DNA from: Nocardioides sp. Root1257
GTDB lineage: Bacteria; Actinomycetota; Actinomycetes; Propionibacteriales; Nocardioidaceae
Assembly (NCBI RefSeq): GCF_001425175.1
Contig: NZ_LMDV01000008.1
Coordinates: 330,491-394,490, forward strand
DNA length: 64,000 nt
Direction: 5' to 3'
A program made the position numbers and the translations under genes. Each line of letters starts with the position of its first letter. Positions within the stretch are counted from its first letter, which is position 1. Under the pieces are notes generated by a model. The model searched no databases. It was not told the origin of the DNA and saw only the letters and a list, made by a program, of their open reading frames with translations. Shown piece by piece: positions 25,254 to 33,451 of this stretch.

Positions 25254-26891
25254 GTGGCGCGCAAGCCGTCGTACAGGAACGAAGCCGACTACGTGGTGGT
25301 GGGCTCCGGCAGCTCCGGGGCCGCGATCGCGGGCCGGCTGGCGCAGTCTGGCGCGAGCGTGATCGTGCTGGAGGCGGGCAAGAGCGACGAGCAGTACCTC
25401 GTGAAGAAGCCCGGGATGATCGGCCCGATGCACGCCGTGCCGCAGATCAAGGCGCGCGTCGACTGGGGCCTCTACTCGAGTCCGCAGAAGCACATGCTCG
25501 ACCGCAAGATGCCGGTCCCGCGCGGCAAGGTGGTCGGCGGCTCGAGCTCGATCAACGGCATGGTCTACGTGCGCGGCAACCGCGCCAACTACGACGCGTG
25601 GGCGGCCGAGGGCAACGCCGGCTGGGGTGCGGACGACGTCAATGCGGCCTACCGCCGGATGGAGGACTTCGAGGACGGCGCCAACGACTACCGCGGCGCC
25701 GGCGGCCCGATCCGGGTCACCCGCAACAAGGCGCCGCAGGAGGGGTCGCTCCAGTTCATCCAGGCCGCCTCCGAGACGTTGGGCGTGCCGGTCCTCGACG
25801 ACTACAACGCGGAGTCGCAGGAGGGCGTCAGCCGGATGCAGCAGAACGCTGCCGACGGTCTGCGCTACAGCGCCTCCCGCGGCTACCTCCACCACCTCGA
25901 CGTGCCGACCCTGCAGCTCCAGTCGGAGGTGCTCGCCCGCAAGGTCGTGATCGAGGACGGCCGCGCCACCGGCGTCGAGGTCACCGACAAGGACGGCACG
26001 CGGCGCACCGTCCGAGCCGGCAAGGAGGTCATCCTCTCGGCCGGCTTCGTGGGCTCCGCCCAGCTGCTCATGCTGTCGGGCATCGGTCACGCGCAGCACC
26101 TGCGCGACCACGGGATCGACGTGCTGGCCGACCTGCCCGTCGGCGACAACCTGCACGACCACCTCTTCCACGCCCTGACCTTCAACGTCACGACCTCGAA
26201 GATGCGGGGCAACGCCTTCTTCTTCGGCAAGGGCGTGGTCAAGGAGGCCGTGCGGCCGGGCACGACCTTCATGGCCAACTCGGTCTTCGAGGCCGTCGCC
26301 TTCCTGCGTACGTCGCAGGCGACCGACGTACCCGACCTGCAGCTGCACCTGCTGCCCTGGTCCTACGTCTCGCCCAACCAGGACGAGCCGATCCAGCACA
26401 AGGTCGACCCGCGGCCCAGCCTGACGCTGCTGTCGACGCTCATCTACCCGAAGAGCCGCGGCACGCTGCGGCTCGCGTCGTCGGACCCGACGGTCTCACC
26501 GCTGATCGACTTCCAGTACCTGTCCGACCCGGCCGACCTCGAGGTGCTCGCCGAGGGGTCGGAGATGGTGCGGCAGATCATGGCGGGCAGCGCGTTCCGC
26601 GGCGCCGTGAAGGAGGAGATCCACCCAGGTGCCTCGCTGACCGGGCAGCCGCTGCGCGACGCGATCCTCAACCGGGCGACGTCGGTCTACCACGGCGTCG
26701 GCACCTGCCGGATGGGCGTCGACGAGCTCGCCGTCGTCACGCCGGACCTCAAGGTCCGCGGCGTCGAGGGCCTCCGGGTCTGCGACGCCTCGGTGATGCC
26801 GTCGATCACCGGCGGCAACACCAACGCACCCGCCATCATGATCGGTGAGCGAGGCGCCGACCTCGTGCTCCAGGAAGAGGGAATGGCATGA
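25254..26891 (+). CDS. GMC-family FAD oxidoreductase (choline dehydrogenase-like)
   Basis: A 545-residue flavoprotein. The FAD-binding motif GSGSSGAAIAGRL starts at residue 17; GKVVGGSSSINGMVYVRG is the GMC signature 1 region and ILSAGFVGSAQLLMLSGIG signature 2. Catalytic SVYHGVGTCRMG (His near 478) and GGNTNAP (Asn near 521) are present. It should oxidise a primary or secondary alcohol to the aldehyde or ketone. GTG start behind AGAGG. The 4-bp overlap with the downstream aldehyde dehydrogenase suggests that its product is an aldehyde carried on to the acid. Confidence 0.9.
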   Translation: MARKPSYRNEADYVVVGSGSSGAAIAGRLAQSGASVIVLEAGKSDEQYLVKKPGMIGPMHAVPQIKARVDWGLYSSPQKHMLDRKMPVPRGKVVGGSSSINGMVYVRGNRANYDAWAAEGNAGWGADDVNAAYRRMEDFEDGANDYRGAGGPIRVTRNKAPQEGSLQFIQAASETLGVPVLDDYNAESQEGVSRMQQNAADGLRYSASRGYLHHLDVPTLQLQSEVLARKVVIEDGRATGVEVTDKDGTRRTVRAGKEVILSAGFVGSAQLLMLSGIGHAQHLRDHGIDVLADLPVGDNLHDHLFHALTFNVTTSKMRGNAFFFGKGVVKEAVRPGTTFMANSVFEAVAFLRTSQATDVPDLQLHLLPWSYVSPNQDEPIQHKVDPRPSLTLLSTLIYPKSRGTLRLASSDPTVSPLIDFQYLSDPADLEVLAEGSEMVRQIMAGSAFRGAVKEEIHPGASLTGQPLRDAILNRATSVYHGVGTCRMGVDELAVVTPDLKVRGVEGLRVCDASVMPSITGGNTNAPAIMIGERGADLVLQEEGMA

Positions 26892-28447
26892 CACTGCAGC
26901 GACCCGCATCTCTCACCGACGACTTCCTGCGCGGCCTGGTCGCCCGGGTCCCGTCCAGCGACGGCGGCAGCTGGAAGCTGACCGAGGTCTACACCGGCGA
27001 GCTGCTCGTCGAGCTCCCGCAGTCGACGCCCGCCGACATCGAGCGCGCCTTCGCCACCGCCCGGGCGGCGCAGGTCGAGTGGGCCGCCCGGCCGCTCAAG
27101 CAGCGGCTCGAGGTGTTCAAGCGGGCGCACACGCTCTTCCTGGACCGCGCCCAGGTCACCACCGACCTGATCCAGGCCGAGAGCGGCAAGAACCGGCGGA
27201 TGGCGATCGAGGAGACCTGCGACCCCCCGATGGTGATGAGCCACTACCTCAAGCGCGCGCCCAAGCTGCTCGCGCCGGTGAAGCGCGGCGGCCCGGTCCC
27301 GTTCCTCACCACGTCGACCGAGATCCGCCAGCCCAAGGGTGTCGTCGGGATCATCGCGCCGTGGAACTTCCCGTTCGCGACCGGCATCTCCGACTCGATC
27401 TCGGCGCTGATGGCCGGCAACGCGATCGTGCTCAAGCCCGACAACAAGACGGCGCTCTCGCCGCTGTACGGCGTCCAGCTGCTCGAGGAGGCCGGGCTCC
27501 CGAAGGGCCTCTTCCAGGTCGTCTGCGGCGAGGGCCCGGACGTCGGCCCGACGCTGATCGACAACGCCAACTACGTCATGTTCACCGGCTCGACCGCGAC
27601 CGGCCGGGTTATCGGCGAGCGGGCCGGCCGCAACCTGATCGGCTGCTGCCTCGAGCTCGGCGGCAAGAACCCGATGATCGTGCTCGACGACGCCGACCTC
27701 GACGACGTCGTCCAGGGCGCGATCTTCGGCGCCTTCGGCAACACCGGCCAGATCTGCATGCACATCGAGCGGATGTACCTGCCCGAGTCGCGGTACGCCG
27801 AGTTCCGCGAGGCGTTCGTCGCAGCGACCGAGGCGCTGAACATCGGCGCGGCGTACGACTTCGGTCCCGACATGGGCTCGCTCGTCTCGCCCGACCACAT
27901 GGAGCGGGTGAAGTCGCACGTCGACGACGCGGTCGCCAAGGGCGCCACTGTGCTGACCGGTGGGAAGCCGCGGCCCGACCTGGGGCCGGCGTTCTTCGAG
28001 CCGACGATCCTCGAGGGCGTCACGAAGGAGATGCTCGCCGGCGTCACGGAGACCTTCGGGCCGGTGGTCGCCCTGCACTCCTACCGGACCGTCGACGAGG
28101 CCGTCGCGCTGGCCAACGACACCGACTACGGCCTCAACGCGTCGGTGTGGGGCGGCGACGTCGCGACCGCCTGCCAGGTCGGCAAGCGCCTCGAGTCGGG
28201 CAACGTCAACGTCAACGACATCCTCGCGACGGCGTTCGCCTCGAAGGGGACGCCGTCCGGCGGCGTGAAGCAGTCCGGGGTCGGTGCGCGCCACGGCGAC
28301 CAGGGCATCCTCAAGTACACCGACGTGCAGCAGCTCGCCGTGCTCAAGAAGCAGGTCATGGGCGCGCGGCCCGGCCAGGACTACGACGAGTACGTCAAGG
28401 GGATGCTCGGCGGCCTGAAGATGATGCGCAGGACCGGCATCCGTTGA
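26888..28447 (+). CDS. gabD2: succinic-semialdehyde-type aldehyde dehydrogenase
   Basis: A 519-residue NAD(P)+ aldehyde dehydrogenase. The proton-accepting Glu256 is in CLELGGKN and the nucleophile Cys290 in NTGQICMHIERM; the Rossmann site APWNFPFATG and FTGSTATGRVI are intact. It is most like the actinobacterial GabD2 succinic-semialdehyde dehydrogenases. Coupling to the GMC oxidoreductase by ATGA overlap, under a KstR-like operator, argues for an alcohol-to-acid sequence rather than GABA breakdown, so the true substrate may differ from the family name. Confidence 0.88.
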   Translation: MTLQRPASLTDDFLRGLVARVPSSDGGSWKLTEVYTGELLVELPQSTPADIERAFATARAAQVEWAARPLKQRLEVFKRAHTLFLDRAQVTTDLIQAESGKNRRMAIEETCDPPMVMSHYLKRAPKLLAPVKRGGPVPFLTTSTEIRQPKGVVGIIAPWNFPFATGISDSISALMAGNAIVLKPDNKTALSPLYGVQLLEEAGLPKGLFQVVCGEGPDVGPTLIDNANYVMFTGSTATGRVIGERAGRNLIGCCLELGGKNPMIVLDDADLDDVVQGAIFGAFGNTGQICMHIERMYLPESRYAEFREAFVAATEALNIGAAYDFGPDMGSLVSPDHMERVKSHVDDAVAKGATVLTGGKPRPDLGPAFFEPTILEGVTKEMLAGVTETFGPVVALHSYRTVDEAVALANDTDYGLNASVWGGDVATACQVGKRLESGNVNVNDILATAFASKGTPSGGVKQSGVGARHGDQGILKYTDVQQLAVLKKQVMGARPGQDYDEYVKGMLGGLKMMRRTGIR

Positions 28448-28451
28448 CGGC

Positions 28452-29054
28452 TCAGCGCGGGGCGTAGCCCAGCATCAGGTGGTCCTCGTGCTCTCCCCAC
28501 CGCAGGTCGATCGACCAGCAGCCGGCCGCCGGCAGGTCGATGCCGGACGGGCCCGGAGCCGGGGCGACGGTGCGCGTCACCGTCCGGTTCCCGAGCGTGG
28601 CCCGGATCTCGAGCGGCCCGTCGGACGCGCCGACCCGCGCGACCCACAGGATCTTGTTGTTCTCGTCCGCGGCCGGCGGCGCCTCCAGGGGATGGTGGGT
28701 GGCCCACAGGATCGCGACCATGTCGCCGTCGTCGCCGAGGACGTGGGGGACCGCCTGGTCCGGGGGAGTGAAGCCGGCGCGGGCCCACTCCGGCAGCGGT
28801 GCCGGGTCGTAGTCGACGCGGCAGCCGCTGGCCGGCTCGGTCGTGGCCGGTTGCCCGGACTCCGAGCCGTCCGGGTCGTCCGAGCCGAGGACGGTGGCGA
28901 GCCCGGCGAGGGCGACCACTCCGACCGCGGCAGCGACCGCCAGCGGCGCGACCCACCGGCGCGTCCGTGTGTGGGTGAGTGGCTCTCCCAGTGGGGGCGT
29001 CGCGGAGTCGGCGACCCGCCTCATCGTGGCAGCGATGAACTCGTCGGTGTCCAT
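28452..29054 (-). CDS. membrane protein paired with a SigE-family sigma factor (possible anti-sigma)
   Basis: A 200-residue protein: a 32-residue cytoplasmic N-terminus (MDTDEFIAATMRRVADSA), one membrane helix (about 34-58, RRWVAPLAVAAAVGVVALAG) and an outside domain with three cysteine/tryptophan-rich beta segments (CRVDYDPAPLPEWARAGF; GCWSIDLRWGEHEDH). It starts two bases after the stop of the sigma-factor gene. That order and topology fit an anti-sigma or signal-sensing partner, but the N-terminus lacks the HxxxCxxC zinc motif of typical anti-sigma factors. Confidence 0.72.
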   Translation of the reverse strand: MDTDEFIAATMRRVADSATPPLGEPLTHTRTRRWVAPLAVAAAVGVVALAGLATVLGSDDPDGSESGQPATTEPASGCRVDYDPAPLPEWARAGFTPPDQAVPHVLGDDGDMVAILWATHHPLEAPPAADENNKILWVARVGASDGPLEIRATLGNRTVTRTVAPAPGPSGIDLPAAGCWSIDLRWGEHEDHLMLGYAPR

Positions 29055-29056
29055 GT

Positions 29057-29557
29057 CTACATCCCTCGATCCAGTGTCTCGGACGCCCGGGCGGCCTCCG
29101 CGGCTCGCCGCAGCGCGTCGCGGCCGCGGGCCAGGTGTGTCTTCGCGGTCGCCACTCCGCAGCCGAGGATCTCGGCGACCTCCGTGATCGGCTGGTCCTC
29201 CAGGTAGGTCAGCGCCACCGCCACCCGTTGCCGGTGCGGCAGCGCCCGCATCGCCGCGTCCAGCCAGGCGTCGAGGGCGGGCGGGCCCTGGTCCTCGGTG
29301 GCGGGCGGGTCGGGCGGTTCGGCGACCAGCAGCTCGCGCCGCCGACGTCGGGAGTTCTTGTGCAGGTTGGCCAGCGTGGTGCGGGCGTACGCGCCCATGT
29401 TGTCGTGGTGCGCGAGCCGGTCCCACCGGGCCGACACCCGCGCCAACGTGTCCTGGGTCAGGTCCCAGGCATCGTGCTCGTTGCCGCAGAGCACCCGGGC
29501 CAGGCCGAACAGCCGCGTCGACTCGACCGCCGCGAACTCGTCGAACCCCAGCTCCAT
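29057..29557 (-). CDS. SigE-family ECF RNA polymerase sigma factor
   Basis: A 166-residue ECF sigma factor. Region 2 (FGLARVLCGNEHDAWDLTQDTLARV) and region 4 (MRALPHRQRVAVALTYLEDQPITEVAEILGCGVATAKTHLARG) are complete. The combination of the N-terminus FAAVESTRLFGLARVLCG and lack of an ECF3 extension matches the actinobacterial SigE-family group (TIGR02983-like). ATG at 29557 is chosen; a GTG at 29581 would add eight residues without similarity. Its target promoters are unknown. Confidence 0.9.
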   Translation of the reverse strand: MELGFDEFAAVESTRLFGLARVLCGNEHDAWDLTQDTLARVSARWDRLAHHDNMGAYARTTLANLHKNSRRRRRELLVAEPPDPPATEDQGPPALDAWLDAAMRALPHRQRVAVALTYLEDQPITEVAEILGCGVATAKTHLARGRDALRRAAEAARASETLDRGM

Positions 29558-29625
29558 GTGACCTGCCGCCTTCCCTCTCACCTCTAGAACACATCGGAGG
29601 GGCGCTTCGGACTACATGATCGTCG

Positions 29626-29631
29626 TACGGT
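29626..29631 (+). promoter_or_regulatory. leaderless-type -10 (TACGGT)
   Basis: TACGGT then six bases then the ATG of the cupin gene; no ribosome binding site. Confidence 0.6.
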
Positions 29632-29637
29632 CGTCCC

Positions 29638-30123
29638 ATGTCGTTGCCACGGTCCTACCCGCCCGACACCTACCACGGCGAGGGCGGTGAGGTCTCCGCC
29701 TGGATGCGTCGCGACGACGAGCCGGCGGAGATCACCTACCGCACCGGCGGGACGTGCGAGTACCTCGCGACGGGCGAGCGCACGGAGGGCCGCTTCGGGC
29801 TCTACCGCTGGACGTTCGGCGATGCCGAGACCGGGCCGGACCCGCACTTCCACCGGTCGATCTCCGAGCAGTTCTACGTGCTCTCGGGCGAGGTGCGGCT
29901 GTACGACGGCCGTGCGTGGGTCACCGCCCGCTCCGGCGACTTCCTCTACGTGCCGGAGGGTGGGCTGCACGGGTTCCGTGGCGGTGGTGGTGCCTCGATG
30001 CTGCTGATGTTCGCCCCGGGCGGCCCGCGTGAGGACTACTTCGAGACGCTGGCACGCGGCGAGCAGATGACCGAGGAGCAGCGCGCGGCGTTCATGCTGC
30101 GGCACGACACGTTCTGGGTGTGA
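29638..30123 (+). CDS. cupin-domain protein
   Basis: A 161-residue single-domain cupin. Motif 1, GPDPHFHRSISEQFYVLSGEVRLY, supplies two histidines and a glutamate-like ligand set, and motif 2, GDFLYVPEGGLHGFRG, the third histidine, so a divalent metal site is likely. The rest (EITYRTGGTCEYLATGERTEGRFGLY is interrupted here as a beta region) gives no specific enzyme family. It could be a sugar- or aromatic-binding protein or a small dioxygenase. It is divergent from the sigma factor and 38 bp upstream of the aldo/keto reductase. Confidence 0.82.
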   Translation: MSLPRSYPPDTYHGEGGEVSAWMRRDDEPAEITYRTGGTCEYLATGERTEGRFGLYRWTFGDAETGPDPHFHRSISEQFYVLSGEVRLYDGRAWVTARSGDFLYVPEGGLHGFRGGGGASMLLMFAPGGPREDYFETLARGEQMTEEQRAAFMLRHDTFWV

Positions 30124-30149
30124 GGGAGCGACGCCGTGCACCCGATTTG

Positions 30150-30155
30150 TAGGGT
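30150..30155 (+). promoter_or_regulatory. leaderless-type -10 (TAGGGT)
   Basis: TAGGGT, CGCTGT, then the GTG of the aldo/keto reductase. The surrounding 13 bases are identical to those before the IspD-like gene (2437-2449). Confidence 0.7.
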
Positions 30156-30161
30156 CGCTGT

Positions 30162-31118
30162 GTGACTGAGATGACCTACCGCCCGCTGGGCGACTCGGGC
30201 CTGATGGTGAGCGCGGTCGGGATCGGCTGCAACGCGTTCGGCCGTCGGGTCGACCTGGACGGCGTACGCGAGATCCTGGCCGCCGCGCGGGAGGTGGGCG
30301 TGACGCTGCTCGACACCGCCGACATCTACGGCGCGCCGCCGGGTGCCTCGGAGGAGCTGCTCGGCCAGGCGCTGGCCGGGCAGCGCGACGAGTTCGTGCT
30401 GGCGACGAAGTTCGGCATGGACATGCAGGGCGCCAACGGCAACGACTTCGGGGCGCGCGCGTCGCGTCGCTACGTACTGCGCGCGGTCGAGGCGTCGCTG
30501 CGCCGGCTGCAGACCGACCACATCGACCTCTACCAGCTGCACGAGCCCGACGGCGTCACGCCGATCGAGGAGACCCTGTCGGCGCTGACCGACCTGGTCC
30601 GCGAGGGCAAGGTCCGCTACGTCGGCTGCTCGAACTTCGACGGCTGGCAGGTCGCCGATGCGGCCTGGACCGCGCAGACGGCGGGGCTGGAGGGGTTCGT
30701 CTCCGTGCAGAACCGCTACTCGCTGCTCGACCGCACCGTCGAGGCCGAGGTGACCCCGGCGTGCGAGGCGTTCGGGCTCGGCATCCTGCCGTTCTTCCCG
30801 CTGGAGTACGGCCTGCTCACCGGCAAGTACCGTCGCGGCGAGTCGGCGCCGGCCGGGTCGCGCGCCGACCTCGACCCGAGCCGGGCCGGCTGGCTCGAGC
30901 GCGCCGACTGGGATCGCATCGAGGCGGTCGAGAAGTACGCCGAGGCGCGCGGCCTCGCCGTACTCGATGTCGCGATCGCGGGGCTCGCGGCCCAGCCCGC
31001 CGTGGCGTCCGTGATCTCGGGCGCGACCTCGGGCGACCAGGTGCGGACCAATGCGGCCGCGCTGCGCTGGGTGCCGAGCCCCGAGGACCTGGTGGAGCTC
31101 GACGACATCACCCGTTGA
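30162..31118 (+). CDS. aldo/keto reductase
   Basis: A 318-residue TIM-barrel NADPH oxidoreductase. The catalytic tetrad is visible: Asp51 and Tyr56 in DTADIYGA, Lys83 in ATKFGMD and His127 in YQLHEPD. The nucleotide site NRYSLLDR and AQPAVASVISGATSGDQVRTNA is typical of the YghZ/AKR-type bacterial enzymes. The substrate is not predictable. GTG start with a leaderless promoter. Its TGA stop lies within the left arm of a 24-bp palindrome that separates it from the convergent dioxygenase gene. Confidence 0.9.
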   Translation: MTEMTYRPLGDSGLMVSAVGIGCNAFGRRVDLDGVREILAAAREVGVTLLDTADIYGAPPGASEELLGQALAGQRDEFVLATKFGMDMQGANGNDFGARASRRYVLRAVEASLRRLQTDHIDLYQLHEPDGVTPIEETLSALTDLVREGKVRYVGCSNFDGWQVADAAWTAQTAGLEGFVSVQNRYSLLDRTVEAEVTPACEAFGLGILPFFPLEYGLLTGKYRRGESAPAGSRADLDPSRAGWLERADWDRIEAVEKYAEARGLAVLDVAIAGLAAQPAVASVISGATSGDQVRTNAAALRWVPSPEDLVELDDITR

Positions 31119-31196
31119 ATCGAGACTTCTGACGGTTCAATCGAGAGATTCGACCGTCAGAAGTCTCGACTCAACCGTCAGAAGTCTCGATTCAAC
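31114..31196. repeat. 83-bp palindrome with internal 21-bp repeats between convergent genes
   Basis: Arms GTTGAATCGAGACTTCTGACGGTT (two halves, 31114-31137) and its exact 24-bp complement (31173-31196) flank further copies: ACCGTCAGAAGTCTCGA starts at 31153 and again at 31174, a 21-bp period. The left arm contains the TGA stop of the aldo/keto reductase. It probably acts as a bidirectional terminator; the iterated units suggest growth by slippage or strand switching. Confidence 0.9.
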
Positions 31197-31199
31197 CTG

Positions 31200-31973
31200 T
31201 CAGGCAACCTGGAGCGATCGCTTCGACAGGCCCATCCAGAACCCGTCGATGACCTGGAGGCCGGGCTCCTCGGGGTCGGTGGCAGCGCCGAGGGTGACGA
31301 AGAGCGGGGTGTAGTGCTCGACGGTGGGGTGCGCGTACGGCATGCCGGGGGCGTTCGTGCGGTAGCGGGCCAGCTCGTCGACGTCGCCGCGGAGCAGGGC
31401 CTCGCCGGCCCAGGCGTCGAAGTCCGTCGACCAGCCGGGGGCCTCCGCGTCGATGCGGAACTCCTTGAGGAACGGCAGCCCGTGGGTGAGGAAGCCGGAG
31501 CCGATGATCAGCACGCCCTCGTCGCGCAGCGGCCGGAGCCGCTCGCCGAGCGCCATCAGGCGCACCGGGTCGTGGGTCGGTAGCGACATCTGGAGCACCG
31601 GGACGTCGGCCTCGGGGTACATCAGCTTCAGCGGCACCCAGGCGCCGTGGTCGAGGCCGCGGCTCGCGTGCTGGTGCACGGGCTCGGACGACGGCATCAT
31701 CGCGGCGATCCGCTGGGCGAGCGCGGTCGCGTCGGGCGTCTCGTAGGTCATCCGGTAGTACTTCGGGTCGAAGCCGCCGAAGTCGTAGACCAGCGGAGCG
31801 CCGCTCGCGGAGAGCATGACCGGCGCGGACTCCCAGTGGGCGCTGACGATCAGGATCGCCTTCGGTTGCGGCAGGTCCTGGGCCCACGAGGCCAGCTGCC
31901 AGGACCACAGCGGGTCGTCGAGCAGAGGCGGTGCGCCATGTCCGATGTAGAGCGCAGGCATGCGTGCAGTCAT
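31200..31973 (-). CDS. DODA-type extradiol ring-cleavage dioxygenase (YgiD-like)
   Basis: A 257-residue class III dioxygenase of the 4,5-DOPA family. Metal ligands are in YIGHGAPP (His12) and VSAHWES (His46), with GSGFLTHGLPF and a late His completing the site. It opens catechol-type rings next to the hydroxyls, and some members act on quinone-forming catechols. ATG at 31973 has GGAG five bases upstream; a GTG at 31979 is the alternative. It follows the SanA-like gene by 28 bp, a spacer holding an AT-rich palindrome. Confidence 0.9.
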   Translation of the reverse strand: MTARMPALYIGHGAPPLLDDPLWSWQLASWAQDLPQPKAILIVSAHWESAPVMLSASGAPLVYDFGGFDPKYYRMTYETPDATALAQRIAAMMPSSEPVHQHASRGLDHGAWVPLKLMYPEADVPVLQMSLPTHDPVRLMALGERLRPLRDEGVLIIGSGFLTHGLPFLKEFRIDAEAPGWSTDFDAWAGEALLRGDVDELARYRTNAPGMPYAHPTVEHYTPLFVTLGAATDPEEPGLQVIDGFWMGLSKRSLQVA

Positions 31974-31988
31974 GATCACTCCAATGGT

Positions 31989-31999
31989 TTGAAATTCAA
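31989..31999. promoter_or_regulatory. AT-rich palindrome upstream of the dioxygenase
   Basis: TTGAAATTCAA is a perfect palindrome around one central base, inside an unusually AT-rich 27-bp spacer (31974-32001). Such sites are typical operators of MarR- or HxlR-type repressors, which often control quinone and catechol detoxification. Confidence 0.5.
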
Positions 32000-32001
32000 C
32001 T

Positions 32002-32733
32002 TTATTCCATGGAGGTGGCTGTTGTCACGGCGTACGCCGGGGCCTCGGGGTCGGCCGGACCCCACGAGGTGCGGCCGTCGCCGGTGATCGGCAGCTGCGG
32101 ACCGAGCAGGACGTCGGGTCGTGCGGCCGCCTGTGCCGCGCCCTTGACCCGGGCCAGCACCTCGCGGGCCTGGGCGCGCACGCCCTTCGACCCGTAGGCG
32201 CCGTCGACCGGGTAGCCCTGGATGTCCAGGCCGGCGGACCGGCCCAGGGCGACCGCGCGGGCGACGTGGAACTCCTGGGTGACGACCACCGCCGAGTCGA
32301 CCTCGAAGACCTTGCGGGCGCGGACCATCGTGTGCCAGGTGTCGAAGCCCGCGTAGTCGGTGAAGACGTCCTCGGCGGGCACGCCCGCGGCGATCACGGC
32401 GTCGCGCATCGTGTCGGTCTCGTCGTAGCCGATCCGGCCGTGGTCGCCGGAGACCAGCACAGTGTCGACGACGCCGCCCTCGTAGAGCTCGACCGCACCG
32501 TCGACCCGGTCCCGGAGCATCGCGCTGAGCCGGCCGTCGCTGTGCACGAGCGCGCCGGGCACGATCGCGACCTGCGCGTGGGTGAGGTCCGCCGCGTCCG
32601 CGTGGACGCGACCGTGCGCCCGGAGCAGGACGACCCCGTTCGCGGCGGCGACCGTTCCGACGCCGAGCAGCACCAGGACCGTCGCCGAGACGATCAGGCG
32701 ACGGACGACGCGACGGCGGCGGAGAGCTGGCAT
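32002..32733 (-). CDS. SanA/YdcF-like DUF218 envelope protein
   Basis: A 243-residue protein with one N-terminal membrane helix (about 12-32) and an outside DUF218 domain: VAIVPGALVHSDGRLSAML, VSGDHGRIGYDETDTM, VVTQEFHVARAVALG. These match the SanA/ElyC family linked to envelope integrity and vancomycin sensitivity in enterobacteria. The biochemical reaction is not established. ATG with TAGCCT six bases upstream, a box whose TAG is the ung stop codon. Confidence 0.86.
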   Translation of the reverse strand: MPALRRRRVVRRLIVSATVLVLLGVGTVAAANGVVLLRAHGRVHADAADLTHAQVAIVPGALVHSDGRLSAMLRDRVDGAVELYEGGVVDTVLVSGDHGRIGYDETDTMRDAVIAAGVPAEDVFTDYAGFDTWHTMVRARKVFEVDSAVVVTQEFHVARAVALGRSAGLDIQGYPVDGAYGSKGVRAQAREVLARVKGAAQAAARPDVLLGPQLPITGDGRTSWGPADPEAPAYAVTTATSME

Positions 32734-32739
32734 GCGCCC

Positions 32740-32745
32740 AGGCTA
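32740..32745 (-). promoter_or_regulatory. leaderless-type -10 (TAGCCT) that includes the ung stop codon
   Basis: The TAG of ung (32743-32745) forms the first half of TAGCCT, six bases before the SanA-like ATG. Confidence 0.6.
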
Positions 32746-33432
32746 GGGCGCGATCGACCAGTCGACCGGCGTACCGCCCTGCTCGGCCAGCAGCGTGTTG
32801 ACCTGGCTGAACGGCTTCGAGCCGAAGAATCCGCGGTACGCCGACAGCGGCGACGGGTGGGCCGACTCGACGACGGGGATCGGGTCGAGGAGGGGCTTGA
32901 GCTTGCGCGCGTCGGATCCCCAGAGGATGGCGGTGCAGGGGCCGCCGCGGGCCGCCAGCACCGTGATCGCCCGCTCGGTGATTGGCTCCCAGCCCTTCCC
33001 GCGATGGCTGTTGGACGCACCGGGCTGCACGGTGAGCGACCGGTTGAGCAGCATCACGCCCTGGTCGGCCCACGAGGTCAGGTCGCCGTGCCGCGGCGGG
33101 ATGATGCCGAGGTCGTCGCGCAGCTCGGTGTAGATGTTGAGGAGGCTGGGCGGCAGCGGCCACACGTCGCGGCGGACGGCGAAGCTCAGCCCGATCGGGT
33201 GCTGGGGGTTGGGGTAGGGGTCCTGCCCGACGACGAGCACACGGACGTCGGCCAGGGGTCGCTGGAAGGCCCGGAAGACGGAGTCGCCACTGGGCTGGTA
33301 GCCGCGGCCGGCGGCGACCTCCTCGCGCAGGAAGACGCCCATCGCGCCGATCTGCTCGTCCACCGGCGCCAGTGCCTCGGCCCAGTCGGGTGCCATCAGG
33401 CCCTTGTCCACGAGTCCCGCGAGCGCGCTCAT
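32743..33432 (-). CDS. ung: uracil-DNA glycosylase, family 1
   Basis: A 229-residue UNG that removes uracil from DNA. The water-activating motif reads GQDPYP (Asp71), with proline in place of the histidine of GQDPYH, as in mycobacterial Ung. [21 protein letters not shown] and the DNA-intercalating loop [11 protein letters not shown] (His192) are intact. ATG with TAGCCT six bases upstream; the downstream gene's promoter begins with the ung stop. Confidence 0.95.
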   Translation of the reverse strand: MSALAGLVDKGLMAPDWAEALAPVDEQIGAMGVFLREEVAAGRGYQPSGDSVFRAFQRPLADVRVLVVGQDPYPNPQHPIGLSFAVRRDVWPLPPSLLNIYTELRDDLGIIPPRHGDLTSWADQGVMLLNRSLTVQPGASNSHRGKGWEPITERAITVLAARGGPCTAILWGSDARKLKPLLDPIPVVESAHPSPLSAYRGFFGSKPFSQVNTLLAEQGGTPVDWSIAP

Positions 33433-33438
33433 GCGCCG

Positions 33439-33444
33439 AGGCTA
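33439..33444 (-). promoter_or_regulatory. leaderless-type -10 for ung (TAGCCT)
   Basis: TAGCCT, CGGCGC, ATG on the minus strand. Confidence 0.6.
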
Positions 33445-33451
33445 TCGATGC

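Noticed and set aside
29581..29600. Fifth KstR-like site near TAGAACACATCGG
   Set aside because: Only the left half (TAGAAC) matches; there is no GTT at the required spacing.
31114..31196. CRISPR-like repeats
   Set aside because: Only two partial direct units with a 21-bp period and no separate spacers; palindromic structure and position between convergent genes fit a terminator.
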